From assembly GCA_052034115.1 (NCBI GenBank), contig JBPOIZ010000019.1, positions 1 to 50,219 on the forward strand: 50,219 nt of DNA, written 5' to 3'. How positions within the stretch are numbered: position 1 is the stretch's first letter; every line of letters begins with the position of its first letter. The position numbers and the translations under genes are program-made. Source of the DNA: Lutibacillus sp052034115. GTDB taxonomy: Bacteria; Actinomycetota; Actinomycetes; Actinomycetales; Dermatophilaceae. Below are positions 6,412-15,185 of this stretch, one piece after another. Under the pieces are notes generated by a model, which saw nothing but the letters and a program-made list of their open reading frames with translations, was not told where the DNA came from and did no database searches.

Positions 6412-8322
6412 ATGCCCCTGAAGACCCGCGGTGACCTCCGCAACGTCGCCATCGTCGCTCACGTCGACCACGGCAAGACCACCCTCGTCGACAAGATGCT
6501 CTGGCAGACCGGCGCGTTCGGGGCTCACGACCATGTCGACGAGCGGGCCATGGACTCCGGTGACCTCGAGCGCGAGAAGGGCATCACCATCCTCGCCAAG
6601 AACACCGCCGTCCGGTATGCCGGCCCGGCGGCCATCGCGGCCGGGTATGCCGACGGGGTCACCATCAACATCATCGACACGCCCGGTCACGCCGACTTCG
6701 GAGGTGAGGTCGAGCGAGGGCTGTCCATGGTCGACGGCGTGGTCTTGCTGGTCGACGCCTCGGAGGGTCCGCTGCCGCAGACCCGGTTCGTCCTACGCAA
6801 GGCGCTCGCGGCCCGTCTCCCCGTCATTCTGTGCATCAACAAGGTGGACCGTCCGGACAGCCGCATCCCCGAGGTCGTCGACGAGGTCTACGAGCTCTTC
6901 CTCGACCTGCTCGACGACGCCGACCACCACCACGACCAACTCGAGTTCCCGATCATCTACGCCTCCGCCAAGACCGGGCGCGCCTCCCTCAACCGGCCCG
7001 AGGACGGTGGCCAGCCGGACAGCCCCGACCTCGAGCCGCTCTTCGCGACGATCCTGTCCGCCATACCGGCTCCGTCGTATGACGACGAGCACCCGCTGCA
7101 GGCGCACGTGACGAACCTCGACGCCTCCGAGTACCTCGGTCGGCTCGCGCTGCTGCGCATCCATCACGGCACGTTGCGCAAGGGCCAGCAGGTCGCGTGG
7201 ATCAAGAACGCCGACCACTCGATCGCGCGGGTCAAGGTCACCGAACTGCTCATGACCCAGGCGCTGGACCGGCTGCCGGCGGAGGAAGCCGGCCCCGGTG
7301 ACATCATCGCCGTCGCCGGCATCCCCGAGATCACCATCGGGGACACCCTCGCCGACCTGGACGACCCCCAGCCGTTGCCGAGGATCACCGTCGACGAGCC
7401 GGCCATCTCGATGACCATCGGCACGAACACCTCGCCGATGGCCGGCCGGGTCAAGGGCGCCAAGGTCACCGCGCGCCTGGTGAAGGACCGGATCGATCGC
7501 GAGCTGATCGGCAACGTCTCGCTGCGCGTCCTACCCACCGCTCGTCCGGACGCCTGGGAGGTCCAGGGCCGCGGCGAGCTCGCGCTGGCCATCCTGGTCG
7601 AGCAGATGCGCCGCGAGGGCTACGAACTGACGGTCGGCAAGCCCCAGGTCGTCACCAAGACCGTCGACGGCTCGGTGCACGAGCCGAGCGAGCGGCTGAC
7701 CATCGACTCCCCGGACGAATACCTCGGTGCGATCACTCAGCTGCTCGCCGCCCGCAAGGGCCAGCTGGTCCACATGACCAACCACGGCACCGGCTGGGTG
7801 CGGATGGAGTTCGTCGTGCCGTCGCGGGGGTTGATCGGGTTCCGCACCGAGTTCCTCACCGAGACCCGCGGCACCGGCATCGCTCACCACGTCTTCGACG
7901 GCTACCAGCCGTGGGCTGGCGAGATCTCCACCCGGGCGACCGGGTCGCTGGTTGCCGATCGCTCCGGCGCCGCCACGTCCTACGCCATGTTCAACCTCCA
8001 GGAGCGGGGCTCGCTGTTTGTCTCCCCGACGACCGAGGTCTACGAGGGGATGATCGTCGGCGAGAACTCCCGGGCCGACGACATGGACGTCAACATCACC
8101 AAGGAACGCAAACTGACCAACGTGCGGTCCTCGACCGCGGAGGTCCTCGAGCGGCTCGTGCCGCCGCGAGTGCTCAGCCTGGAGCAGTCCTTGGAGTTCT
8201 GCCGCGAGGACGAGTGCGTGGAGGTGACGCCCGAGGCGGTGCGCATCCGCAAGGTGGTCCTCGACCAGATCGAGCGGGCCCGGACCGCCGCTCGGGCCCG
8301 CGCGGCGGCTCGGCAGGGTTGA
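6412..8322 (+). CDS. typA: Ribosome-associated translational GTPase TypA/BipA
   Basis: 636 residues, normal for TypA. Order of elements: P-loop AHVDHGKTTLVD near residue 15, switch I with REKGITI, switch II DTPGHADFGGEVER, NKVDRPD as G4, SAKTG as G5, then EF-G-like domains and the TypA-specific C-terminus. It binds the 70S ribosome in an EF-G-like manner and assists ribosome assembly and stress adaptation. The start at ATG 6412 is 7 nt after GACAAT (6399-6404), suggesting a leaderless mRNA; ATG 6403 is possible too. Much longer upstream frame is not coding. It directly precedes the LpqW-like gene (9 bp gap), the typA-lpqW proximity known from mycobacteria. Confidence 0.98.
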   Translation: MPLKTRGDLRNVAIVAHVDHGKTTLVDKMLWQTGAFGAHDHVDERAMDSGDLEREKGITILAKNTAVRYAGPAAIAAGYADGVTINIIDTPGHADFGGEVERGLSMVDGVVLLVDASEGPLPQTRFVLRKALAARLPVILCINKVDRPDSRIPEVVDEVYELFLDLLDDADHHHDQLEFPIIYASAKTGRASLNRPEDGGQPDSPDLEPLFATILSAIPAPSYDDEHPLQAHVTNLDASEYLGRLALLRIHHGTLRKGQQVAWIKNADHSIARVKVTELLMTQALDRLPAEEAGPGDIIAVAGIPEITIGDTLADLDDPQPLPRITVDEPAISMTIGTNTSPMAGRVKGAKVTARLVKDRIDRELIGNVSLRVLPTARPDAWEVQGRGELALAILVEQMRREGYELTVGKPQVVTKTVDGSVHEPSERLTIDSPDEYLGAITQLLAARKGQLVHMTNHGTGWVRMEFVVPSRGLIGFRTEFLTETRGTGIAHHVFDGYQPWAGEISTRATGSLVADRSGAATSYAMFNLQERGSLFVSPTTEVYEGMIVGENSRADDMDVNITKERKLTNVRSSTAEVLERLVPPRVLSLEQSLEFCREDECVEVTPEAVRIRKVVLDQIERARTAARARAAARQG

Positions 8323-8330
8323 GACACGAC

Positions 8331-10082
8331 ATGGGGGCAGGGCGCGGGCGGGCCAGGTCGCGGGCGGTGCGGGCCGCCCTGGCCGCCCTCTGCGTCGGGG
8401 CCCTGACCGGGTGCGTGACCTTCCCGCCGGCCCCTGCGGAGGATCAGCCGGCTGAACTGGCCCGCCGCGGCGGGGTGCTCACTCTCCTCGACGAGGGGAC
8501 GGTCGCGACGTGGGATCCCCAGCAGCTCGCCGACCCCCGCGACCGGGCCATCGCGCAGCGCCTCTTCCTGCGCACCCTGACGGCATACCTTCCGGTCCCT
8601 GGTGCCGACCTGGCCGGGCCGGGTTTGGACGGTGCCCAGCTGGTCGGTGACCTGGCGGCCTTCCCGGGGCGCACCGACGACGGCGGCCGGACGTGGTCGT
8701 TCACCTTGCGCCGGGGGGCACTGTGGCAGGACGGGCAGCAGGTGTCCTGCGAGGACGTGCGCTACGGGGTCAGCCGCAGCTTCGACCCGTCGCGACCCGG
8801 GGGCACGCGGCACGCGATGGCCGTGCTGGATGTGCCTCGGCACGAGACCGGGCCGATGGCCGGCGAACCCCGGTATGCCGGGCCGGGGGATGCGGCCGAC
8901 CAGGCCGGCTTTGACTCGGCCATCTCGTGCGCCGGCCTCGTGGTCACCTTCCATCTGCGCCGAGTCGTGACCGACTTCCCCGACCTGGTGTCACTGCCGG
9001 AGTTCGCTCCGTACCGGGCGGACATCGATGCCCGCACCGATGACCGGCTGACCGTCTTCTCTAACGGGCCGTACATCGTCGAGGGCATCTGGCACGCCGG
9101 TGTCGGGGGCAAACTGACCCGCAACTACCGCTGGCAGGTGCTCTCCGACCTGGTGCGTGAAGCCAACCCTGACACGATCCGCTACACCGAAGGGGTCCCG
9201 GCGAGCGACCAGGCTCGACGGGTGGCCGCCAGCGAGGGTGAGGACGCCTTCGCGATCGCGCTGGCCGCAGTGCCCGACCAAGACCAGGAGGCCATCCTCT
9301 CCGGCCCTGCGGCCGAGCGCACCGCGGTGGTCACCGATGGAGTCGTCGAGGCCCTGGTGGTGCGCTCCACGAGGTCATCGCTGGCCGATCCGGCGGTGCG
9401 TTTGGCGTTCGCGGTGTCGGCGGGTCGGGCCGGCTACGTCCGCGGCGGGGGAGGCCCCACGGTCCTGCGCCCCACGACGGCGCTGGTCCCCGAGGAGATC
9501 ACTGGCGGCACCGCCACCGATCCGCTGCAGGTGCCCGACGGCGGTGACGCGGGACGGGCCAAGGAGTTGCTCCGCTCGGCCGGGGTGACGCTCCCGGTGA
9601 CGGTGCGGATCGCGGTGGCCGAGGACAGCTCTCGGGAGGCGGCGTTGGCGGCCATGGTGGAGGCGTGGGCCCGGGCCGGCTTCGCCGTGTCGATCGTCCC
9701 GGTCACGCCCGAGGAGGCCGACCAGTTGAGCCAGCCGGGCTCGAAGGGTGACGTCGACGTCGTCCTCGTGCGGCATCGCCTCGACCGACGTTCTGGGGCG
9801 GCGGCCGTGCCGGTCGTCGCGGCCACGGCGAGCCTCGGTCGGGAGAGATCCGCGGTCTCGGCGGCGGTTGCGGCGGCCGAGCAAACGCTCGACCGGACGG
9901 CGCGTGAGCACGCGTGGGCAGAGGGTAGCGACCTGATGGTGGGTGCCGGTGACGTCATTCCGTTGGCCCGTCCCGTGGCCGTGCTGCTGCGCGGGACATC
10001 GGTCCAGCGGTATTCGGGGAATACCTTCGCGGCAGCCCCGGACCTTGCCCTCGTGGCGGTTCGTCCGCTGCCGGCGCCTTAG
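8331..10082 (+). CDS. LpqW-like lipoprotein, ABC solute-binding protein family 5
   Basis: A 583-residue lipoprotein: RARSRAV basic start, hydrophobic helix, lipobox LTGC near residue 28, then a family-5 (oligopeptide/nickel) substrate-binding fold with GGVLTLLDEG, WSFTLRRGALWQDGQQVSCEDVRYGV (the classic SBP_bac_5 block, residues ~125-150) and FSNGPYIVEGIW. Family members bind peptides outside the membrane for import, but no permease or ATPase gene is adjacent. In Mycobacterium, LpqW sits beside typA, has this fold and influences PIM/LAM synthesis rather than import; position and fold suggest this is its counterpart. The orthology is inference from synteny. The start ATG 8331 follows typA closely, so the two are likely co-transcribed. 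Confidence 0.85.
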   Translation: MGAGRGRARSRAVRAALAALCVGALTGCVTFPPAPAEDQPAELARRGGVLTLLDEGTVATWDPQQLADPRDRAIAQRLFLRTLTAYLPVPGADLAGPGLDGAQLVGDLAAFPGRTDDGGRTWSFTLRRGALWQDGQQVSCEDVRYGVSRSFDPSRPGGTRHAMAVLDVPRHETGPMAGEPRYAGPGDAADQAGFDSAISCAGLVVTFHLRRVVTDFPDLVSLPEFAPYRADIDARTDDRLTVFSNGPYIVEGIWHAGVGGKLTRNYRWQVLSDLVREANPDTIRYTEGVPASDQARRVAASEGEDAFAIALAAVPDQDQEAILSGPAAERTAVVTDGVVEALVVRSTRSSLADPAVRLAFAVSAGRAGYVRGGGGPTVLRPTTALVPEEITGGTATDPLQVPDGGDAGRAKELLRSAGVTLPVTVRIAVAEDSSREAALAAMVEAWARAGFAVSIVPVTPEEADQLSQPGSKGDVDVVLVRHRLDRRSGAAAVPVVAATASLGRERSAVSAAVAAAEQTLDRTAREHAWAEGSDLMVGAGDVIPLARPVAVLLRGTSVQRYSGNTFAAAPDLALVAVRPLPAP

Positions 10083-10253
10083 CCCATCCGCCGCGATGCG
10101 GTGCGCATCGTCCGTCGGGGTGGCCCCGCTCCGGGTGCCGGATGGCCACCGCCTGGCGCCGCTCAGGGTGGCCTGCGGGCTCAACGCTCGCGATCAGGGG
10201 CCGCGTCGGCATACCGTAGTGCCCCGACCAGTGACCTACGGAGCGCTTCGCCG

Positions 10254-11174
10254 ATGACCGCACCACGCCGACTCCTCTTCGTCCATGCCCATCCGGACGA
10301 CGAGACGCTGACGACGGGGGTGACGATGGCCCACTACGCGCGCGGCGGACACGAGGTCCATCTCCTCACGTGCACCCTCGGCGAGGAAGGCGAGGTCATC
10401 CCCGAGGAGCTGGCCGATCATGTGTCGGCTCGCGACGACACCCTCGGCCTGTTGCGGCGCGAGGAGCTCCGCGAGGCGATGCGCCGGCTCGGGGTGCAGC
10501 ACGAGATCCTCGGAGCCGACCGGGCCACCGGGCTGACCTCCCGCTGGCGCGACTCCGGTATGGCGGGCTCGGCCTCGAGCGCCCGGAAGGACGCCTTCGC
10601 CAACGCCGACATCAAGGATGCCGCCAAGCTCGTGGCGGCCCATGTGCGCCGACTTCGGCCCGACGTCGTGGTGACCTACGACCCCGAAGGCGGCTACGGG
10701 CACCCCGACCACGTCAAGACGCATGACGTGGTGATGCGTGCGCTCTCTCGTCTGACCGAGGACGAGCAGCCGATGTACACCTACTGGATCGTTACCCCGC
10801 AGTCGTGGGCTCGCAAGGACCGCCGCTGGCTCGCGTCCCACGTGCCGCGCGACTCGGGGATCGCGGTTCTCGACCAGGACGGTTCATACCCGGCGTCGGT
10901 ATGGCCGGACGAGTTGGTGACCCACACCGTCGCCGACGACAGCGTCGTCCCGCTCGTCCAGCGCGCGTTGGACGCCCACCGGACCCAGGTCCTGGTCGGT
11001 GATCGCTGGTATGCCCTGTCGAACCGCGTCGCCGGACGCATCTCACGACGCGAGGGCTACGTCGAGGTCGACCTGGCCACCGGGCGGCCGAAACAGCGTC
11101 CCGAGGGATCGCGCCAGGCCGGCTTGCTCGGCCCGGTCGCGGAGCGGGCATCGTGGGGTTCGAAGCGCCGATGA
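10254..11174 (+). CDS. mshB: N-acetyl-1-D-myo-inositol-2-amino-2-deoxy-glucopyranoside deacetylase
   Basis: 306 residues with the LmbE/PIG-L fold. Zinc-binding AHPDDE lies at residues 12-17, and GYGHPDHVKTHD further on provides the third ligand histidine. The CTLGEEGEVIPEELA block and the length distinguish MshB from other PIG-L enzymes. MshB deacetylates GlcNAc-inositol to GlcN-inositol, the second step of mycothiol synthesis, in the cytosol. ATG 10254 (MTAPRRLLFVHA) is chosen because the upstream frame has no homologous content. Its stop overlaps the flavin reductase start as ATGA, so the pair is translationally coupled. A second PIG-L enzyme lies at 43590 and a mycothiol-type isomerase at 15186. 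Confidence 0.95.
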   Translation: MTAPRRLLFVHAHPDDETLTTGVTMAHYARGGHEVHLLTCTLGEEGEVIPEELADHVSARDDTLGLLRREELREAMRRLGVQHEILGADRATGLTSRWRDSGMAGSASSARKDAFANADIKDAAKLVAAHVRRLRPDVVVTYDPEGGYGHPDHVKTHDVVMRALSRLTEDEQPMYTYWIVTPQSWARKDRRWLASHVPRDSGIAVLDQDGSYPASVWPDELVTHTVADDSVVPLVQRALDAHRTQVLVGDRWYALSNRVAGRISRREGYVEVDLATGRPKQRPEGSRQAGLLGPVAERASWGSKRR

Positions 11175-11662
11175 GCCACCCGAGCGAGGCGGCCTTCCGG
11201 GCCGCCATGGGGCGTTTCGTCACCGGCGTCACCGTGGTGTCCACCGTGGTCGACGGCGTCGACCACGCCATGACGGCCAACGCGGTCGCCTCGGTCTCCC
11301 TCGAACCCCCGCTGGTCCTGCACTGCGTGCAGCGCGACTCCCGCTTCCACGACGCGGTCGTCGCCGCGGGTGTATGGGGGCTGAGCGTGTTGTCCGCCCA
11401 GTCGCGTGGGGCCGCACAGTGGCTGGCCACCGCGGGGCGTCCGCTCGACGGTCAGCTTGACCCGGTGCCGCACCATCGGGGGGCAGCGACGGGAGTGGCC
11501 CTGCTCGAGGGGTCCTTGGCCACGCTGGAGTGCCGCACCATCGCGACCTACCCCGGCGGTGACCACCTCATCGTCGTCGGCGAGGTCGTCGCCGTGCAGG
11601 TGCCGCAGGCGGTCGGTGAGGCCCTGATCTATTACCGAGGCGGCTACCAGCGGCTCTCCTGA
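11171..11662 (+). CDS. Flavin reductase-like FMN-binding protein
   Basis: 163 residues of the flavin reductase domain (split beta-barrel). Typical blocks: FRAAMGRFVTGVTVVSTVVDG at the N-terminus, AMTANAVASVSLEPPLVLHCV with the phosphate-binding Thr-Ala-Asn, and a closing GDHLIVVGEVVAVQV then LIYYRGGYQRL. These enzymes use NAD(P)H to reduce FMN or FAD, often supplying a partner monooxygenase. ATG 11171 overlaps the mshB stop by 4 bp (ATGA). No partner oxygenase is nearby, so the physiological partner is unknown. A strong hairpin follows. Confidence 0.88.
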   Translation: MSHPSEAAFRAAMGRFVTGVTVVSTVVDGVDHAMTANAVASVSLEPPLVLHCVQRDSRFHDAVVAAGVWGLSVLSAQSRGAAQWLATAGRPLDGQLDPVPHHRGAATGVALLEGSLATLECRTIATYPGGDHLIVVGEVVAVQVPQAVGEALIYYRGGYQRLS

Positions 11663-11672
11663 CCGCGCGGGC

Positions 11673-11734
11673 GCGCCGCCCCCGGTCGCCTGGCTACGCA
11701 TCCGCCGGGTCACGCGGTCGCCGGGGGGCGGCGC
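11673..11734 (+). terminator. GC-rich hairpin after mshB-flavin reductase
   Basis: GCGCCGCCCCCGG (11673-11685) pairs with CCGGGGGGCGGCGC (11721-11734) with one bulged G. There is no U tract, as is common for actinobacterial terminators. The long loop lowers certainty. Confidence 0.45.
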
Positions 11735-11757
11735 CAGGGTGTCGTAGGGTGACCCGC

Positions 11758-12771
11758 ATGTCTGAACGGGTTCTGGTCACCGGTGGCTCGGGCTACCTCG
11801 GCTCGCACTGCATCGTGTCGCTCCTGCGCCAAGGCCACCAGGTCCGCACCACCGTGCGATCACTCAGCAAGGCCGACGACGTCCGCCGACTCGTGACGAA
11901 CGGGGGCCAGAGCGCTGAGGGACTCGAGTTCGCGGTGGCGGATCTGACGACCGACTCCGGTTGGCCCGAGGCCGTCGCCGGCTGTTCGCGGGTGCTCCAC
12001 GTGGCATCGCCCTTCCCCCTCGCCGTGCCCAAGGAGCCCAACGATCTCATCGTCCCAGCACGAGAGGGCACCCTGCGCGTCCTGCGCGCAGCGGCCGACG
12101 CAGCCGTGGCACGGGTCGTGGTCACCTCGTCCTTCGCCGCCATCGGCTACGGTCACCCGGCCCTGGGTCGGCCGTTCACCGAGGACGACTGGACCGACCT
12201 GCAGGGGCCCCGCCCGGTGGCGCCATACCCGCAGTCCAAGACGATCGCCGAACGGGCCGCGTGGGATTTCGCCGCGCAGCACCCGACCCTCGACCTCTCG
12301 GTCGTCAACCCGGTGGGGATCCTCGGCCCGCCGCTGGGCAGCGACATCGGCACCTCGGTCGCCATGGTTTCCCGGCTGCTCGACGGTATGCCGGGCGTCC
12401 CGAACGTGCGCCTGGGGCTGGTGGACGTTCGCGATGTCGCCGACCTGCAGGTGCTGGCCATGTCTCGCCCAGAGGCCGCGGGGGAGCGCTTCCTGGCGGT
12501 GTCCGGCCACTTCGTGACCCTCGCCGACGTCGGGCGCATCCTGAGGTCAGAGCTCGGCGAGCAGGCCCGCAAGGTGCCGACCCGAGTCCTTCCCGACTGG
12601 TTGGTGCGCCTCGTCGGGAAGGTCGACCCGGGCGTGGGCCAGCTGGCCACCGAACTCGGCCTCGATCGCGATGCCACCGCCGAGAAGGCCCGGCGAGTTC
12701 TGGGCTGGTCCCCGCGCCCACTCAGCGTCACGCTCGTCGATACCGTGGCCGCACTGCGACCCGGCAGCTGA
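11758..12771 (+). CDS. Extended short-chain dehydrogenase, dihydroflavonol 4-reductase-like
   Basis: 337 residues. The NAD(P)-binding TGGSGYLGSHC motif (GxxGxxG) is at residues 7-17; HVASPF follows, then the catalytic Ser region VVTSSFAAIGYG and YPQSKTIAE with the Tyr-x-x-x-Lys pair. NPVGILGPPLGSD is the usual substrate-lid segment. This places it in the DFR/aldehyde reductase branch of extended SDRs, cytosolic NADP-dependent reductases of varied carbonyl substrates. ATG 11758 lies 7 nt after TAGGGT (11745-11750), a leaderless arrangement, and a hairpin separates it from the upstream gene. The following ltrA gene begins 1 bp after its stop, so they form an operon. Substrate unknown. Confidence 0.85.
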   Translation: MSERVLVTGGSGYLGSHCIVSLLRQGHQVRTTVRSLSKADDVRRLVTNGGQSAEGLEFAVADLTTDSGWPEAVAGCSRVLHVASPFPLAVPKEPNDLIVPAREGTLRVLRAAADAAVARVVVTSSFAAIGYGHPALGRPFTEDDWTDLQGPRPVAPYPQSKTIAERAAWDFAAQHPTLDLSVVNPVGILGPPLGSDIGTSVAMVSRLLDGMPGVPNVRLGLVDVRDVADLQVLAMSRPEAAGERFLAVSGHFVTLADVGRILRSELGEQARKVPTRVLPDWLVRLVGKVDPGVGQLATELGLDRDATAEKARRVLGWSPRPLSVTLVDTVAALRPGS

Positions 12772-12772
12772 G

Positions 12773-14023
12773 GTGAGCCACCCGCCCTCGTGGGACATGT
12801 CGTCCAGACCGGGGCCCGAGCATCGCACCGTTCGGCGCGCCTTGACCAACTGGTTCCTGCGCCCGCCGCGACTCCACGGTGAGGTCGACCACGAACGCAC
12901 GGTGAGTTTCCTCGAACTCTTCTACGACCTCGTCTTCGTGGTCCTGGTCAGCCAGGCGGCGCACACGCTGGCCGAACACCCGACCTGGCGCGGCCTGCTG
13001 GACTTCGTCGTCGTGTTCGCGCTGATCTGGATTGCCTGGCTCAATGGGTCGCTGCATCACGAGGGTCACGGGCGCGAGGACGGCCGGGGCCGGGCCAACA
13101 TCTTCGGACAGATGATGATCCTGGTCCTCCTCGCAGTGCTCACGGCGCACGCGACCGACCAGGACGGTAGGGCGTTCGCTCTGACCTACGCCGCCCTGCT
13201 CGCGTGGATCGCCTGGCAGTGGGACCACGTCCGGCGCCGCGACGTCGTCGAGGTCTACCGGCGGATCGCCGGCGGCTATCTGGTGATGCTCCTCATCAGC
13301 ATCGTCGCGATGCTCGCCAGCGCGCTGTCCCCGCACCCGATCCGGTTCGGGTTGTGGGTTGCCACGGTCCTCCTCAACGCGGCCGTCCCGATGTGGTCGG
13401 CATGGCGGGCCGGGGAGCGACCCCTGGGCCTGATGCCCACCGAGTCGCTGGCCGAGCGATTCGGCCTGTTGACGATCATCGTCCTCGGCGAGGTCGTCGT
13501 CGGGGTGGTGAACGGGATCAACTCGACCGGACGCGAGCCGATGGTCATCGTCACCGGCCTGCTGGCGCTCGGCGTCGGGTTCGGCTTCTGGTGGAACTAC
13601 TTCGACCTGCTCGGCCGGAGACCACCGCGACCCACCTATCCGGCCTTCTTCACGTGGGTCCTCCTGCACCTGCCGCTGGCGATGGTCATTGCGGGGTCGG
13701 GCGCCGGCATGGTGGGCCTCATCGAGCACGCGGGCGCGGCGCGCACCCCGGCCGGCCCCGGCTGGCTCCTGGCCGCCGCCTCGGCGCTCATGCTGCTCAT
13801 CGTCGCTGCCCTGACCACGCTCGTGGACTATGCCGATCACCTCGAAGTGGTCCTTCCGCAGGCCAGGCGTAGCCTCCTCGCCGGCGCGGTGGCCTGCCTT
13901 GCCGTCGGTGTCGCCCTGCCGAGCCCGTGGGTGTTCGCGGCGATCCTGGCCGGCATCCATCAGGTGGTGTGGTGGTACGTCTTCGCGCAACTCGCTCGGC
14001 ATACCGACCTCTTCACGCGGTGA
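12773..14023 (+). CDS. Low temperature requirement protein A (LtrA) family membrane protein, copy 1
   Basis: About 416 residues with roughly ten to twelve hydrophobic helices. Family signatures: VSFLELFYDLVFVV near the N-terminus, SLAERFGLLTIIVLGEVVVG in the middle and FWWNYFDLL. LtrA was named from a Listeria mutant failing to grow in the cold; its molecular activity is not known, but ERFGLLTIIxLGE is diagnostic. GTG 12773 (MSHPPSWDMS) follows the SDR stop by 1 bp; ATG 12797 is an alternative. A divergent paralogue with the same signatures is at 16143-17414 on the opposite strand. Transport is suspected only from topology. Confidence 0.88.
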   Translation: MSHPPSWDMSSRPGPEHRTVRRALTNWFLRPPRLHGEVDHERTVSFLELFYDLVFVVLVSQAAHTLAEHPTWRGLLDFVVVFALIWIAWLNGSLHHEGHGREDGRGRANIFGQMMILVLLAVLTAHATDQDGRAFALTYAALLAWIAWQWDHVRRRDVVEVYRRIAGGYLVMLLISIVAMLASALSPHPIRFGLWVATVLLNAAVPMWSAWRAGERPLGLMPTESLAERFGLLTIIVLGEVVVGVVNGINSTGREPMVIVTGLLALGVGFGFWWNYFDLLGRRPPRPTYPAFFTWVLLHLPLAMVIAGSGAGMVGLIEHAGAARTPAGPGWLLAAASALMLLIVAALTTLVDYADHLEVVLPQARRSLLAGAVACLAVGVALPSPWVFAAILAGIHQVVWWYVFAQLARHTDLFTR

Positions 14024-14175
14024 CCGCCCGGTCCTGGTGCCCAACGACGCGCGTCCGCCACTGGTCGACCGCGCCAACCGCAGGATCGCGACGGTCGGTG
14101 CCAGGGTGCGACGCCGAGCCTCATGCGCAGCCCTCCGGGCGGATCTCAGAGACGCCGCGAACCGTGTTCACAGTT

Positions 14176-14205
14176 TTGTCGTACCGGTATTCCCAGTAGT
14201 ACGTT
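14176..14205 (+). promoter_or_regulatory. Promoter of the LPATG-leading secreted protein
   Basis: TTGTCG (14176-14181) and TACGTT (14200-14205) are separated by 18 bp, and the GTG start follows 6 nt later, consistent with a leaderless transcript. An in-frame TAG at 14197-14199 prevents any longer N-terminus. Confidence 0.5.
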
Positions 14206-14211
14206 CGAAAC

Positions 14212-15099
14212 GTGGATTGTCTGCCTGCCACTGGCTCTTCGTTCGGTCTGCCCACCATCGTGGGGTTGCTATTGGTCGCAACGGGGTTGAGTTTGGTCTT
14301 CGTGGGCAGGCGCCGGCCGGTTGGCGTGCTGGCTCTGATCGTGATGATCAGCGCATCTGGGCTAGCGTTGGTAGGCATGGACGCGTCGCCGGCCTACGCA
14401 GCGGCTGACCCGTGTCCCCCCACCGCTGGCCCGACCTCTCCCTCGCCCGCTCCCACGGCAACCCCGAGCGAGAGCACGACGACCTCACCGACGAGCAGCG
14501 CGACGGCGTCGCCGACGAACAGTACGACGACCTCGCCGACGAGCAGTCCCACATCCCCAACGCTGGGTTCTCTTGCGGGCCGCATCACCCTGGATGGGGA
14601 AGGGGTCGTGGTGAACGACCCTCCGGGGGAGTACGGCGAGGTGGTGCCCGGCAACTGGTCCTTCGGGCCCCCGGACCCCGCTGCGGAGTTCAATTTGCCG
14701 ACGATCACCGCCGTGAACGCAGGGGCTGGGGGGGTCACGGTGACCTTAATCGGGGCCGGGCCGGATGGCTTGTTCGGGACAGCGGATGACACGACTGCCA
14801 CGACGACGACCGGGCCGGATGGGTCGTATTCGTTCGTGGGTCTGGCAGCGGGCTCATACCGGGTGACGGCCGACCTCCCCGCGGACCCCGCCTTCCCTCC
14901 CTTCCCCGAAGAGGCCTGGGTCTTCAGCACATGTATGGCCGGGATAATGCCCATGGGCTCCGAACCATGGGAGTCGCAGACGTGGTCCTACGCGCCGGGC
15001 GGCGACACCCAGGAGCGGGTGCTTGCCCCCGGCGACGATGTGACGGCCATCGACTTCACCGCCACCAACGACCTCAAAGAGGCACTCCGGTGCGAGTAG
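14212..15099 (+). CDS. Secreted SdrD-B-like domain protein with a sortase-type LPATG motif at its N-terminus
   Basis: 295 residues. Residues 4-8 are LPATG, followed by a ~20-residue hydrophobic helix and RRRP (33-36): the exact order of a cell-wall sorting signal, but at the amino end. A second hydrophobic helix (residues ~38-55) ends in ASPAYAAAD, a good signal-peptidase site, then a Ser/Thr/Pro linker with repeated TTSPTSS units (~75-118). The rest contains an SdrD B-like/Cna-B-type beta-sandwich: GGVTVTLIGAGPDGLFGTADD, GPDGSYSFVGLAAGSYRVTADLP. There is no C-terminal sorting signal. The TAG codon in frame at 14197 and the promoter fix the start. The first 200 bp are less GC-rich than neighbours. 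It is probably exported; whether a sortase acts on the N-terminal motif is unknown. Confidence 0.8.
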   Translation: MDCLPATGSSFGLPTIVGLLLVATGLSLVFVGRRRPVGVLALIVMISASGLALVGMDASPAYAAADPCPPTAGPTSPSPAPTATPSESTTTSPTSSATASPTNSTTTSPTSSPTSPTLGSLAGRITLDGEGVVVNDPPGEYGEVVPGNWSFGPPDPAAEFNLPTITAVNAGAGGVTVTLIGAGPDGLFGTADDTTATTTTGPDGSYSFVGLAAGSYRVTADLPADPAFPPFPEEAWVFSTCMAGIMPMGSEPWESQTWSYAPGGDTQERVLAPGDDVTAIDFTATNDLKEALRCE

Positions 15100-15185
15100 C
15101 AGGGGAGGGGTGGGCAGATCGGCAACAACGGTCACGGGTTGCGCTGCGCCGGTCGCCAGCGCTGACCGGCAACTAGACTCCCCGG

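Noticed and set aside
12728..14077. Long minus-strand open frame opposite LtrA
   Set aside because: Its codons follow those of the LtrA gene with frame-shifted G/C in third positions; translation is Asp/Glu/Arg/Gly/Pro-rich with no motif.
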